From NCBI RefSeq assembly GCF_017873235.1, contig NZ_JAGGJZ010000001.1, forward strand, positions 558,001 through 622,000: a stretch of 64,000 nucleotides of DNA, in the 5' to 3' direction. The position numbers and the translations under genes were made by a program. Source of the DNA: Clostridium moniliforme (GTDB lineage: Bacteria > Bacillota > Clostridia > Clostridiales > Clostridiaceae). Shown here one piece after another: positions 48,332 through 57,035 of the stretch. Position 1 is the first letter of the stretch. Each line of letters starts with the position of its first letter. The notes beneath the pieces were generated by a model. The model saw nothing but the letters and a program-made list of their open reading frames with translations. It was not told the origin of the DNA and made no database searches.

Positions 48332-49732
48332 TTATTTTTGTTTTTTCCATTCTGGTTTTTTGAATTTAAATATAATTAATGGTATTACTATACTTACCAC
48401 TGTTCCAATAATTTGGAATATAATATAACCAGCATGTTGACTTGGTTCTAATATTGATGGTGGTATTAAACTTACTATTATAGTGATTGCAACACCAAAC
48501 AATGCAAGTAATGATATAACCCACATTAATCCGTTTCCATGTGAACCTAATCTAAATGGTCTATCAATATCAGGTCTCTTATATCTTAATACTATTGCTG
48601 ATATGGCGATTAAAATATAAACTATACAATATACTATAGTTGTAGTTATAGTTATCATAAAGAATGCACTATTTACATTTGGAACAATTACATATACGAA
48701 TGAAACTAATGAAATAACAGTAGCTTGTATTAAAACAAATGTTATAGGCACTCCTTTATCAGTTCTTTTTTGGAAAACTGGAGGTAAATTTCCTTCTTCA
48801 GCAACCTTTATCATTGCCTTTGATGGTCCAAGTACCCAAGCACTTAATTGCGCTAATACACCAATTGCTATCATAGCTGATATTATATTATTAAATATTG
48901 ATGGTATTCCAAGACCTTTACAATAAATAACAAATGGTTGAGTTATATTTGCTAATTCTAATTTTCCATAAGGAACTGCATTTGATACTGTTAATCCTGC
49001 TATTAAATTGAAAATTACCAAAAGAATTACTGAAGCTATAACAGCTATAGGATAATTTTTCTTTGGATTTTCAATATTATTAGCATGAACTGATGAAATT
49101 TCAACACCTGTAAATATAAACATAATTCCAGAAAAATAAGTTAAACTTCCAAAATCCTTGAAATTAGGCAAAACATTACTATGAGTTAAATAACTATCAG
49201 GTTGAAATCCAAATTTAAATGCATATGCAAGTCCTAAAACTACAAGTGCTATAAATGGAATATAAACACCTATTAAAGCTCCCCAATTACCAACTATTTT
49301 AACCATATCGAATTTAAGATTTAATAAAGTAACTCCCCAATAAGAAATAAGTATAACTACAAATACGAATATGTGATTTTGTGCAAGTTCTGCATCACCA
49401 ACAACATATCCAAGTAAAACCCCAACTGTTGAAGCAACCATTACCATACCAAAGAACATTTGCACCCATAAAAGCCATGATGTTACAAATCCCCATTTTT
49501 CTCCAAGTGCTTCTTTGGCCCAAACTTGTGGTCCCCCTTCTTCTGGCCATCCTGTAGCAAGCTCTGCTGCTATTAATGATATAGGAATAGCAAAAACTAT
49601 AACTGCTCCTATAAGATAAAAAATTTGTGTCCATCCAGTAATAGCTAACGTAGGAACACTTCTTACTGTACCAAAGAATGCCATTGTTATTCCTATCAGT
49701 TGGACTAGAGTAAGTTTTTTAACACTGCTCAT
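48332..49732 (-). CDS. APC-family amino acid/amine antiporter, copy 1
   Basis: 466 residues with 12 membrane helices; it starts SSVKKLTLVQLIGITMAFFGTVRSVPTLAITGW, and has LIAAELATGWPEEGGP and GVEISSVHANNIENPKKNYPIA, typical of glutamate/GABA and tyrosine/tyramine exchangers. The gene next to it suggests tyrosine-in, tyramine-out exchange, which would consume a cytosolic proton and create membrane potential. It is the first gene of a two-gene unit. ATG start after GGAAAGGAAGTAGTTTT. Confidence 0.85.
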   Translation of the reverse strand: MSSVKKLTLVQLIGITMAFFGTVRSVPTLAITGWTQIFYLIGAVIVFAIPISLIAAELATGWPEEGGPQVWAKEALGEKWGFVTSWLLWVQMFFGMVMVASTVGVLLGYVVGDAELAQNHIFVFVVILISYWGVTLLNLKFDMVKIVGNWGALIGVYIPFIALVVLGLAYAFKFGFQPDSYLTHSNVLPNFKDFGSLTYFSGIMFIFTGVEISSVHANNIENPKKNYPIAVIASVILLVIFNLIAGLTVSNAVPYGKLELANITQPFVIYCKGLGIPSIFNNIISAMIAIGVLAQLSAWVLGPSKAMIKVAEEGNLPPVFQKRTDKGVPITFVLIQATVISLVSFVYVIVPNVNSAFFMITITTTIVYCIVYILIAISAIVLRYKRPDIDRPFRLGSHGNGLMWVISLLALFGVAITIIVSLIPPSILEPSQHAGYIIFQIIGTVVSIVIPLIIFKFKKPEWKKQK

Positions 49733-49865
49733 AAAACTACTTCCTTTCCGAAAAATATTTAGTTTTAATAAAGCCTCTAATAACCATTCTTTTATTACAA
49801 AAATTATTTCGCCAATTTTATAACAAAAGAATATTAATTAAAGGACGTAGCTGAACTACACTTCC

Positions 49866-49893
49866 ATATTATACCTAATAAATTCATTGTCAA
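49866..49893 (-). promoter_or_regulatory. Promoter of antiporter 1
   Basis: TTGACA (49893-49888), 16 bases, TAATAT (49871-49866) on the minus strand; the same arrangement as at module 2 (53879-53906). Confidence 0.6.
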
Positions 49894-50245
49894 ATTTCCC
49901 AGATTTTAATAATTTTTATATGTACATATTTTTTTCTTTTTATATAATTTATTTATTTTAATTTTACTTTTTATTAATATTTTTAATACATTTAATTAAC
50001 TATATATTTATTTTTTTTAAAATATAGTTATATTTAACAATCAATTTTATTTTTTTATAAAATAAATATTCTTTTTTTATGTTTTTTTTGTAAACTTATA
50101 TTAAGTTTAGGTTATAAACTATTAATAACAAATACTTAAATTAAAATATTACATATATTCTATATTATTATTATATTTTTATAGCTAATCTTTAATAAAT
50201 TATACTCTATTTTTTGATTAAAGCCCTTTATACTTTCTTATAAAT

Positions 50246-50282
50246 AAAAAGAGGAACTCATATAATATGAGTTCCTCTTTTT
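50246..50282 (-). terminator. Terminator of decarboxylase gene 2
   Basis: Near-perfect palindrome with arms AAAAAGAGGAACTCATAT and its complement, eight bases after the stop at 50290, with A/T-rich ends on both strands. Confidence 0.9.
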
Positions 50283-50289
50283 ATTTATA

Positions 50290-52143
50290 TTATCTTACAT
50301 CATAGATGTTTTCTAATTTCTTTTGAATTGCAGCATCTACTTTTTCCATGTATTCATCAAATGTTGACATATCATTTATATATGGTGAAAGTACGCAAGC
50401 TCTTAATACTGTAACTTTTTCAACTTTATCCCACTCTTCTCTTGAGAATCCAAGTGATTTAACAAATGGATATGGGCTGTTTCCATAGTCTGGTACTGCG
50501 AAATCAGTGTGTGAAGTTATGAAGTCATTATCATATAATCCACCCTTTGCATATGAAGCTTCTTCATAGAAATCATGATTTAATTCGTTCATCTTAGTTA
50601 AATCAGTGTTTCCTTCTTCATTGAATGCAAAGTCAACCATGTTAAAGTCTGGTCTTATTAATGTGTTAAGGATAACCTTCTTATCTCCAACCATAAATTC
50701 TTTTCCATTGAAGTGGTTATAAAGGTTAAATGCTCCTTCAATTCCAGCTCCAATAAGTTTTCCGTATCCAGTGATGTTTAATGGTAATACTCTGTGAGCT
50801 GTCCAAACTGATGCAGCTGTAGCTCCTGCCTTTGATCCTTCAAGCATGAATGCTCCAAGAAGTGCTGGTATATCCATTCCTTTTTCAAATACGTAAGTTG
50901 CAAAGTATGAAATTGATTCTCTCATTCTCTTATCTTTTACAACTATACCACCTGCTGAATAAGGGATATATCCCATTTTGTGTGGGTCAATTGTTACTGT
51001 ATCACATTCGCTTATAGCTTTGAATGCTTCATAAGTATCATCTGAAGGCCATTCAGTTGCTTCATTTAAGAATACTCCATGCTCTAAGTATTTCTTCTTT
51101 AATTCATCTTTAGCTATGAAACTATAATCTTCATCTAAGAATATTGATCTAGCATATCCACCATATGCAGCATCAACGTGTAAATAGAAGTTAATTCCTT
51201 CTTTAGCTAACTTATCTCTTACAGCTACGATCTTATGGATATCGTCAACTGCTCCTTCTTCTGTTGAACCAACAACTCCAACAACTCCTAATGTAGGAAT
51301 TCCTTGAGCTGCATATTCTCTTATTTTCTTTTCAAGAACTTCTGTATTCATTCTGTATTGTTCATTAACTTCTACAGCTTCAACTTGTTCTAAACCAATT
51401 CCGATTATATCAGCAGCTTTAAGCCATGAATAGTGCTTAGTTTGAGGAACAAACCATTTTCCTAACTTACCTAAGTTCTTACCACTTCTAGCTGATTTAG
51501 CTTTTAAATCATCTAACTTTTCTGGTACTCTATCAACTAAATCTAAGATTTCTTTTGTTGACATGTTTAATAATTCCCATTCAGTTTTTCCTTCAACTAA
51601 TTCTGGTGCAACTTCTTTCATTGCAAGTGGTAATGATTTGATATTTCTAGCATACCAAATACCTTCTAAGTTAGCGATTGATCCGTCTGCACAGATGTGT
51701 CCCCAACCAATTCCTTCTTCATATCCCATAAGTCTTGCAAAATCTGCTCCAACTTCTTCTTCCATTTCTGAAGTTCCTGGTGATGATTCATAAGCAACAT
51801 TGTTTCCATTGTATAACATTGCTGCAAAATATCCAAGTAATGCTGGCATTAAAGTTTCTGAATTCATGTGTCCTAAGAATCTTGGTGAATGCCATGGTAA
51901 TGATTGTGATCTTAACTTTCTTGATAATTCAGTTAAAACATCTTCCATTTTTTCAGCAGTCATAAGATAATCTTCTTCATGCTTGTCAGCATTTTTTATT
52001 ATACAATTATCTTCTGGATGATAGTTTTTTCTCCATTGGCTATGATCTTCAAATAACATTTTTAAATGTTTTTCAAATGTGTCTTTGTTTTCTGACTTTG
52101 GTCCTAAAAATAATGCTTTTAAGTTTAAATCTTGTCCACTCAT
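50290..52143 (-). CDS. PLP-dependent tyrosine decarboxylase, copy 2
   Basis: 617 residues, near-identical in layout to copy 1. The PLP lysine is in [17 protein letters not shown]; the motifs [15 protein letters not shown] and [19 protein letters not shown] are the same. The two extra residues relative to copy 1 come from an insertion in [10 protein letters not shown]. Codons are somewhat richer in G/C at third positions than in copy 1, so the copies have drifted apart. It follows antiporter 2 by about 170 bases. ATG start after AAAGGAGCATTTAAAA. Either copy could specialise for another aromatic amino acid. Confidence 0.85.
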   Translation of the reverse strand: MSGQDLNLKALFLGPKSENKDTFEKHLKMLFEDHSQWRKNYHPEDNCIIKNADKHEEDYLMTAEKMEDVLTELSRKLRSQSLPWHSPRFLGHMNSETLMPALLGYFAAMLYNGNNVAYESSPGTSEMEEEVGADFARLMGYEEGIGWGHICADGSIANLEGIWYARNIKSLPLAMKEVAPELVEGKTEWELLNMSTKEILDLVDRVPEKLDDLKAKSARSGKNLGKLGKWFVPQTKHYSWLKAADIIGIGLEQVEAVEVNEQYRMNTEVLEKKIREYAAQGIPTLGVVGVVGSTEEGAVDDIHKIVAVRDKLAKEGINFYLHVDAAYGGYARSIFLDEDYSFIAKDELKKKYLEHGVFLNEATEWPSDDTYEAFKAISECDTVTIDPHKMGYIPYSAGGIVVKDKRMRESISYFATYVFEKGMDIPALLGAFMLEGSKAGATAASVWTAHRVLPLNITGYGKLIGAGIEGAFNLYNHFNGKEFMVGDKKVILNTLIRPDFNMVDFAFNEEGNTDLTKMNELNHDFYEEASYAKGGLYDNDFITSHTDFAVPDYGNSPYPFVKSLGFSREEWDKVEKVTVLRACVLSPYINDMSTFDEYMEKVDAAIQKKLENIYDVR

Positions 52144-52192
52144 TTTTAAATGCTCCTTTTCATATGTTTTGTCAGTTTACAAATCATATGAA

Positions 52193-52226
52193 CATTTAAA
52201 ATGAAAGATTAACTTCATTTTAAATG
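52193..52226 (-). repeat. Intercistronic 13-bp hairpin between antiporter 2 and decarboxylase 2
   Basis: Arms CATTTAAAATGAA and TTCATTTTAAATG with an 8-base loop. Same position and style as the hairpin of module 1. No T-run, so not a terminator. Confidence 0.6.
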
Positions 52227-52243
52227 ACCATACGGTTTTTAAC

Positions 52244-52285
52244 TTTAAATTTTATAATGCTTTTTTTAAATTTTATAATGCTTTT
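52244..52285. repeat. Two tandem copies of a 21-bp unit containing ATAATGCTTTT
   Basis: A 21-base unit (first copy 52244-52264, second 52265-52285) repeated exactly, centre TTTTATAATGC, in the spacer just downstream of antiporter 2. The unit length equals two DNA turns. It holds the AATGCT word seen elsewhere in the island. Confidence 0.65.
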
Positions 52286-52312
52286 TTAAATACTATTTAT
52301 ATAAACTAAATA

Positions 52313-53725
52313 TTATTTATCAATTTTCTTCCATTCAGGTTTCTTAAACTTGAATATAATTAATGGTATTATTACACTTACTAATGTTCCAATGATTTGG
52401 AATGATATATAGAAAGTATGTTGACTTGTTGGTAATATTGATGGTGGTATTAAACTTACTATTACAGTAATTGATACTCCAAATATAGCAAGTAATGCTA
52501 CAATCCACATTAATCCATTACCTTTAGCTCCAAGTCTAAATGGTCTGTCAACTTCTGGCATTTTATATCTTAATACGATAGCTGCTATTGCTATTAGAAT
52601 GTAAACTACACAGTAAAGTATAGTTGTTGTTACAGTTATCATAAAGAATGCACTATTAACGTCTGATGTTACAACATAAGTTATTGATATTATTGAAATA
52701 ACTATAGCTTGTATTAAAACAAATGTTATTGGTACTCCATTTGAAGTTCTCTTTTGGAAAACTGGAGGTAAGTTTCCTTCTTCAGCAACCTTTATCATTG
52801 CCTTTGATGGTCCAAGTACCCATGCACTTAATTGAACTAGAACACCAATTGCTATCATAGCTGATATTATATTATTAAATATTGATGGTATTCCAAGGTT
52901 TTGACAGTATATAACAAATGGTTGAGTTATATTTGCTAATTCCATTTTTCCAGCTGGAACTGCATTTGATACTGTTAATCCTGCAATTAAGTTAAATATA
53001 ACTAATAGAATAACTGATGATATAACAGCTATTGGATAGTTTTTCTTTGGGTTTTCAATATTATTAGCATGAACTGATGATATTTCAACACCTGCAAATA
53101 TAAATATAATTCCTGAGAAGTAAGTTAAACTTCCGAAATCATGGAAATTTGGTATAAGTTTGCTTGAATCGAATGCTCCTAAACAACTATTAGGTTGTAT
53201 TCCGTTTTTAAATAAATAAATTAATCCTAATACTACAAGTGCTATAAATGGAATATAAACACCAATTATTGCTCCCCAGTTACCAACTATCTTAACCATA
53301 TCAAATTTAAGATTCAATAAAGTAACTCCCCAATAAGAAATAAGTATAACTACAAATATAAAGATGTTATTTTTTGATAAGCTTTCGTTACCTACAACAT
53401 ATCCAAGTAAAACTCCAACTGTTGAAGCAACCATTACCATACCGAAGAACATTTGAACCCATAAAAGCCATGATGTTACAAATCCCCATTTTTCTCCAAG
53501 TGCGGCTTTAACCCAAACATGAGGGCCTCCTTCTTCAGGCCATCCTGTAGCAAGCTCTGCTGCTATTAATGATATAGGAATAGCAAATACAACGACTGCT
53601 CCTACAAGATAAAAAATTTGTGTCCAACCATTGATAGCTAACGTAGGAACACTTCTTACTGTACCAAAGAATGCCATTGTTATCCCTATAAGTTGGAATA
53701 GTGTAAGTTTCTTAACACTGCTCAT
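52313..53725 (-). CDS. APC-family amino acid/amine antiporter, copy 2
   Basis: 470 residues, about the same as copy 1 with an extra loop GAFDSSKLIPNFHD in the region after helix 6. 12 membrane helices, same N-terminus SSVKKLTLFQLIGITMAFFGTVRSVP. It begins the second two-gene module. ATG start after AGAAAGGAAGTAGTCTT. The paired gene points to tyrosine/tyramine exchange; glutamate/GABA exchange cannot be excluded from sequence. Confidence 0.85.
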   Translation of the reverse strand: MSSVKKLTLFQLIGITMAFFGTVRSVPTLAINGWTQIFYLVGAVVVFAIPISLIAAELATGWPEEGGPHVWVKAALGEKWGFVTSWLLWVQMFFGMVMVASTVGVLLGYVVGNESLSKNNIFIFVVILISYWGVTLLNLKFDMVKIVGNWGAIIGVYIPFIALVVLGLIYLFKNGIQPNSCLGAFDSSKLIPNFHDFGSLTYFSGIIFIFAGVEISSVHANNIENPKKNYPIAVISSVILLVIFNLIAGLTVSNAVPAGKMELANITQPFVIYCQNLGIPSIFNNIISAMIAIGVLVQLSAWVLGPSKAMIKVAEEGNLPPVFQKRTSNGVPITFVLIQAIVISIISITYVVTSDVNSAFFMITVTTTILYCVVYILIAIAAIVLRYKMPEVDRPFRLGAKGNGLMWIVALLAIFGVSITVIVSLIPPSILPTSQHTFYISFQIIGTLVSVIIPLIIFKFKKPEWKKIDK

Positions 53726-53818
53726 AAGACTACTTCCTTTCTTGAAAATATTTAATTTTCATAAAAATCTATTATACTAATTAAATTTAAATATAATAAA
53801 CTTTTATTTATACTATTC

Positions 53819-53859
53819 ATTGAAAAATATTTTCTTTGTAAATTGAAAAATATTTTCTT
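53819..53859. repeat. Two 18-bp direct repeats with a dyad, downstream of the promoter
   Basis: ATTGAAAAATATTTTCTT at 53819-53836 and again at 53842-53859, 23 bases apart. Each holds the near-palindrome GAAAAATATTTTC. Related words occur near the start codons of both antiporter genes (49746 and 53744). The pair lies just inside the transcribed region of module 2 and looks like an operator. Confidence 0.6.
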
Positions 53860-53878
53860 AGAACAAGTACACTTTTAT

Positions 53879-53906
53879 ATATTATTCACTTTTATCTTTT
53901 TGTCAA
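53879..53906 (-). promoter_or_regulatory. Promoter of antiporter 2
   Basis: TTGACA (53906-53901), 16 bases, TAATAT (53884-53879) on the minus strand. Start near 53872, about 145 bases before the gene. Confidence 0.6.
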
Positions 53907-54253
53907 ATTAACATATCATTTAAATAATACAATTTGTATACAATATTCACATTAAATTAATTTTATTTTCAATTTATTCATTAGATATTCTATTATACTT
54001 ATTTTTTTATTCTCTTAATCTAGCATAATAAAATATTTTTTTTATTATTTATTCATAATTAAAGTATCAGAACCATTAATCTAACTTTTTTATTAACTAA
54101 AAATATATAAATAAATTAAGTAATTAATTCCTTTTTTATTCTATTTATTAAGTAATTAAATATAACTTTTCATAATATAATTTACTATTAATGTATTTTT
54201 CTAAACAAATTACTTACATAAAATTTTATAAATTATATTAAAGGAGAATTTAT

Positions 54254-54361
54254 ATGAGTAATAAATCAAACGCCAATTCTATTAAACATGCTTTAGGAAT
54301 ACTTATTATTTTTTTAATTCTAGTTATATTTGCTATTTTTTATAAAAATATTTTTTTATAA
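54254..54361 (+). CDS. Very small membrane protein
   Basis: 35 residues: SNKSNANSIKHALGILIIFL then a continuing hydrophobic helix and the end FYKNIFL. It is polar for 12 residues, then one membrane helix. ATG start after AAAGGAGAATTTAT, a good ribosome binding site, and a hairpin follows at once. It is alone on the plus strand between module 2 and the MFS gene. Not recognised. Confidence 0.55.
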   Translation: MSNKSNANSIKHALGILIIFLILVIFAIFYKNIFL

Positions 54362-54392
54362 GTTAAAATACTAAATTTTAACTTATAAAATA

Positions 54393-54449
54393 AAAAATTG
54401 AATCTATATAATAGATAATAAAATCTCTATTTATATAGATTCAATTTTT
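54393..54449. terminator. Terminator between small membrane gene and MFS gene
   Basis: Arms AAAAATTGAATCTATATAA and its complement with a 19-base loop; T- and A-runs at the ends suit both directions. Another hairpin (TTATAAGTTAAAA...) follows the stop of the small gene at 54357-54388. Confidence 0.75.
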
Positions 54450-54467
54450 ATTATTTAAATTATTATG

Positions 54468-56201
54468 TTATTTTTTAGTTATCTCTTTTTTCTTATTAGT
54501 TAAACATAAAGCTAATATAAATCCTATTGCTGCAATTACAGCTGAAGCAATAAATAAATTTGTAAATCCATTATTCATTGTTTGTTGGAATGTATTTTCT
54601 ATAGCTACTCTAGATCCATCCACTTGAGTTAAGTAATTTGCTTTCATTGAGGCAAATGCTTCATTCATAGTAGTATGTGGTGGAAGATGTCCTGCCATTC
54701 CTCTTTCAATTGCAGGTTTTGCTTTATCAAACATAAAGCTTGAAAATTCTTTCATTACTCCTGTAATACTTGTAACATCTGCATTTTGAAATGAATCAAT
54801 TATATGCTTTGGAACTTCTGAATTTATAATTGAACCAGCCATACTTCCAGCTGTTCCAGGAACTTTAGGCATAACTTTCATAAGTTCTGTTGGCATTTTA
54901 TCACCAGCTTCAGCAATAAAGTTTATTAATATATTTGGTGATATAGCAATTCCAATGCTCTTTATAAGAGATAGAGTTGACTGTGCTGATGCTGCATTTT
55001 CTTTTGGTACGTAAGTTTGCATTAAGTAATTAAGTGGTGTTCCCATTGTAAGTCCCATACCAGCACCCATTATTGCAAGAGCTATAAGTAGTACAATCAT
55101 ACTATTATTTTTTGCAACAATTAATGACAACATTAATGTACCTATAATTGTACAAGAAAATCCTACTAACAATACTGCTTTTGCTGAATACTTATCTATA
55201 AACTTACCACCTATAGGTGATGCTATACCTGTAAACACAGCCATTATAGTAATTAAATATCCACCTGAACCTTGTGCTAATCTTAATGAATTTTCACCAA
55301 ATTGTGGAATAAATACAACACTCATCATTCCACATCCAACAGATAAACTCATAAGTAAAGTAAGACAAATATTTCTATTTCTAAAGTAATTTAAATCTAT
55401 TATTGGATCTTCTGCCTTATTTTCACGATATATGAATAAAGGTAATAATACTACAAAAATAATTAGGAATGGATATACATCAGTTGATCTTAATGATTCA
55501 CTAAATTTATGGAAGTTTAAATTTGTAACTGCATACATAATTGATGAAATCATAATCGCTGCAAGTATACTTCCAAATGTATCCATTTTTTTATCTATAT
55601 GTTTTTGTTCAACTATTCTAATTCTAGCTGCCATTATAACAACTATTAAACATATTGGAACATTAATAAAAAATAATAATCCCCAATTATCTGCCCCAAA
55701 TAAATTTATTATTCCAGATCCTACTGTAGGTCCAAGAACTGTTGCTATACCATAAGTTGCACCTACTAATCCTAGTGCTGAACCTCTTTTTGCAATTGGG
55801 AAGCTCTCTCCTATAAAAGCTGTTGCAACTGGCATAATTCCTCCACCACCAATAGCTTGTATTACTCTTGCTATTAGTAATGCATCATATCCACCTATGT
55901 AATCTGAAAATCCACATAAGGCTGAACCTATACCAAAAACTGCAACTGAAAATACGAACATTTTTTTCTTTCCATATCTATCTGACAACTTTCCTGAAAT
56001 AGGCATTATAACTGCATAGGCTAATGTATAAATTGTAATCATCCAAACAGATGTATCTGCCCCTACTCCTAAAGCATCTGCTATTACAGTTCTAGCGGGA
56101 GATACTATACCTGAATCCATACCTCCTATAAATATTCCAAGCAAAAACATTATCATAAGTGCTTTTTGTACTTTTGGAGCATATCCATTTTCATTTTCCA
56201 T
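54468..56201 (-). CDS. MFS drug efflux transporter, DHA2 (QacA/EmrB) type
   Basis: 577 residues from the ATG at 56201, which follows AAAGGAGGAATTAAA; an upstream in-frame ATG at 56231 is less likely. 14 membrane helices, motif GKLSDRYGKKKMF (MFS motif A between helices 2 and 3), motif C in VGATYGIATVLGPTVGSGI, and a large external loop of some 100 residues before the last helix (residues about 435-545), unusual but known for some DHA2 members. It probably exports drugs or amines. It follows the TetR gene on the same strand. Confidence 0.85.
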   Translation of the reverse strand: MENENGYAPKVQKALMIMFLLGIFIGGMDSGIVSPARTVIADALGVGADTSVWMITIYTLAYAVIMPISGKLSDRYGKKKMFVFSVAVFGIGSALCGFSDYIGGYDALLIARVIQAIGGGGIMPVATAFIGESFPIAKRGSALGLVGATYGIATVLGPTVGSGIINLFGADNWGLLFFINVPICLIVVIMAARIRIVEQKHIDKKMDTFGSILAAIMISSIMYAVTNLNFHKFSESLRSTDVYPFLIIFVVLLPLFIYRENKAEDPIIDLNYFRNRNICLTLLMSLSVGCGMMSVVFIPQFGENSLRLAQGSGGYLITIMAVFTGIASPIGGKFIDKYSAKAVLLVGFSCTIIGTLMLSLIVAKNNSMIVLLIALAIMGAGMGLTMGTPLNYLMQTYVPKENAASAQSTLSLIKSIGIAISPNILINFIAEAGDKMPTELMKVMPKVPGTAGSMAGSIINSEVPKHIIDSFQNADVTSITGVMKEFSSFMFDKAKPAIERGMAGHLPPHTTMNEAFASMKANYLTQVDGSRVAIENTFQQTMNNGFTNLFIASAVIAAIGFILALCLTNKKKEITKK

Positions 56202-56222
56202 TTTAATTCCTCCTTTATAAAA

Positions 56223-56230
56223 ATGGTTCA
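56223..56230 (-). promoter_or_regulatory. Half-site of the TetR operator
   Basis: ATGGTTCA, the complement of TGAACCAT found in the operator at 56816, lies between the TetR stop and the MFS start. It is a single half-site, so weak evidence. Confidence 0.35.
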
Positions 56231-56260
56231 TTTAATTCATAAAAATAATATATAATCAAA

Positions 56261-56797
56261 TTATTTATTAGTTAAAATACATATTAAATCATCAACAGAA
56301 AAAATTTTAGTTTTAATTATAGTAAGTATATTAGTTATTAAAAATTTACTAAGAGTTCTTTCATCTAATGAACTATTTATTGTTTTATTTCTTTTATAAA
56401 ATAAAATCATATCATCAGTTATTAAATATAATGGTCTAAATATATTTTCGTGCTTAAATATAATGTCTCTTTCCTCATTACTAAACTCAATAAAAATATC
56501 AATATACTTAAGCATATAACAATTTAATTTATCATATATAAACTTTATTTTTTCATCAAAACCTATATTTAATAAATTAACCTCCTTTAATTCATCAATA
56601 ACATAATCCCAGTCCTCTCTAATAATACATTTCAAAATTTCATTCTTATTTTTAAAATAATTATATAATGTTCCAAGTCCTATATTGCAAGTTTTAGCAA
56701 GCTCTCTCATACTCAATTTTTTATATCCATTTTTTTCAAGTTCAATTTTTGCTTCCTTTAAAATTTTTTCTCTAGGACTTTCTAATATTTTTGGCAT
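56261..56797 (-). CDS. TetR-family repressor
   Basis: 178 residues. The N-terminal helix-turn-helix is clear: REKILKEAKIELEKNGYKKLSMRELAKTCNIGLGTLYNYFKNKNEIL. The ligand domain is helical and short. ATG start after AGAGGTGAAATGTGA. The MFS pump gene follows 60 bases downstream on the same strand and is the likely target. It is divergent from the aspartate decarboxylase gene, which shares the 238-base promoter region. Confidence 0.9.
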   Translation of the reverse strand: MPKILESPREKILKEAKIELEKNGYKKLSMRELAKTCNIGLGTLYNYFKNKNEILKCIIREDWDYVIDELKEVNLLNIGFDEKIKFIYDKLNCYMLKYIDIFIEFSNEERDIIFKHENIFRPLYLITDDMILFYKRNKTINSSLDERTLSKFLITNILTIIKTKIFSVDDLICILTNK

Positions 56798-56815
56798 TCA
56801 CATTTCACCTCTTTA

Positions 56816-56828
56816 TGAACCATGTTCA
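56816..56828. promoter_or_regulatory. Likely TetR operator (dyad TGAAC-CAT-GTTCA)
   Basis: 13-base inverted repeat TGAACCATGTTCA in the divergent region 20 bases upstream of the TetR start. Confidence 0.55.
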
Positions 56829-57035
56829 AATTATAGTTTTATTTCCAAGCTAAATCAATAAATAAACTGTAAGCATTTTGTTAAATAATAATTATTATTA
56901 AGAAAAAATTTTATTCTTTAATTTTAAATAAAAATTTTAACAATATTATTACCTTTTATCTCTTTTATTATTTTAAAGTTGTTGTATAGTTTTTTTATGG
57001 CTAGAGTTTATATATAAATTTTAGGAGGATTAAAT

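Larger units (their letters stand above)
49733..50289. other. 557-base region between module 1 and module 2
   Basis: Holds the leader and promoter of module 1 (49733-49893), with a long imperfect hairpin in the leader (ATTCTTTT...AAAAGAAT around 49781-49831), and at the other end the terminator of module 2 (50246-50282). The middle (about 49900-50240) is very AT-rich with no gene that I can support. Confidence 0.6.

Noticed and set aside
46372..53725. Glutamate decarboxylase/GABA antiporter (gadB/gadC) identity
   Set aside because: Enzyme length of 615-617 residues and several motifs fit the tyrosine decarboxylase family better, and tyrS with a Tyr T-box is adjacent. Enzyme assays would settle it.
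53819..53859. CRISPR-like repeats
   Set aside because: Only two copies with a 5-base gap; no spacers and no cas genes.
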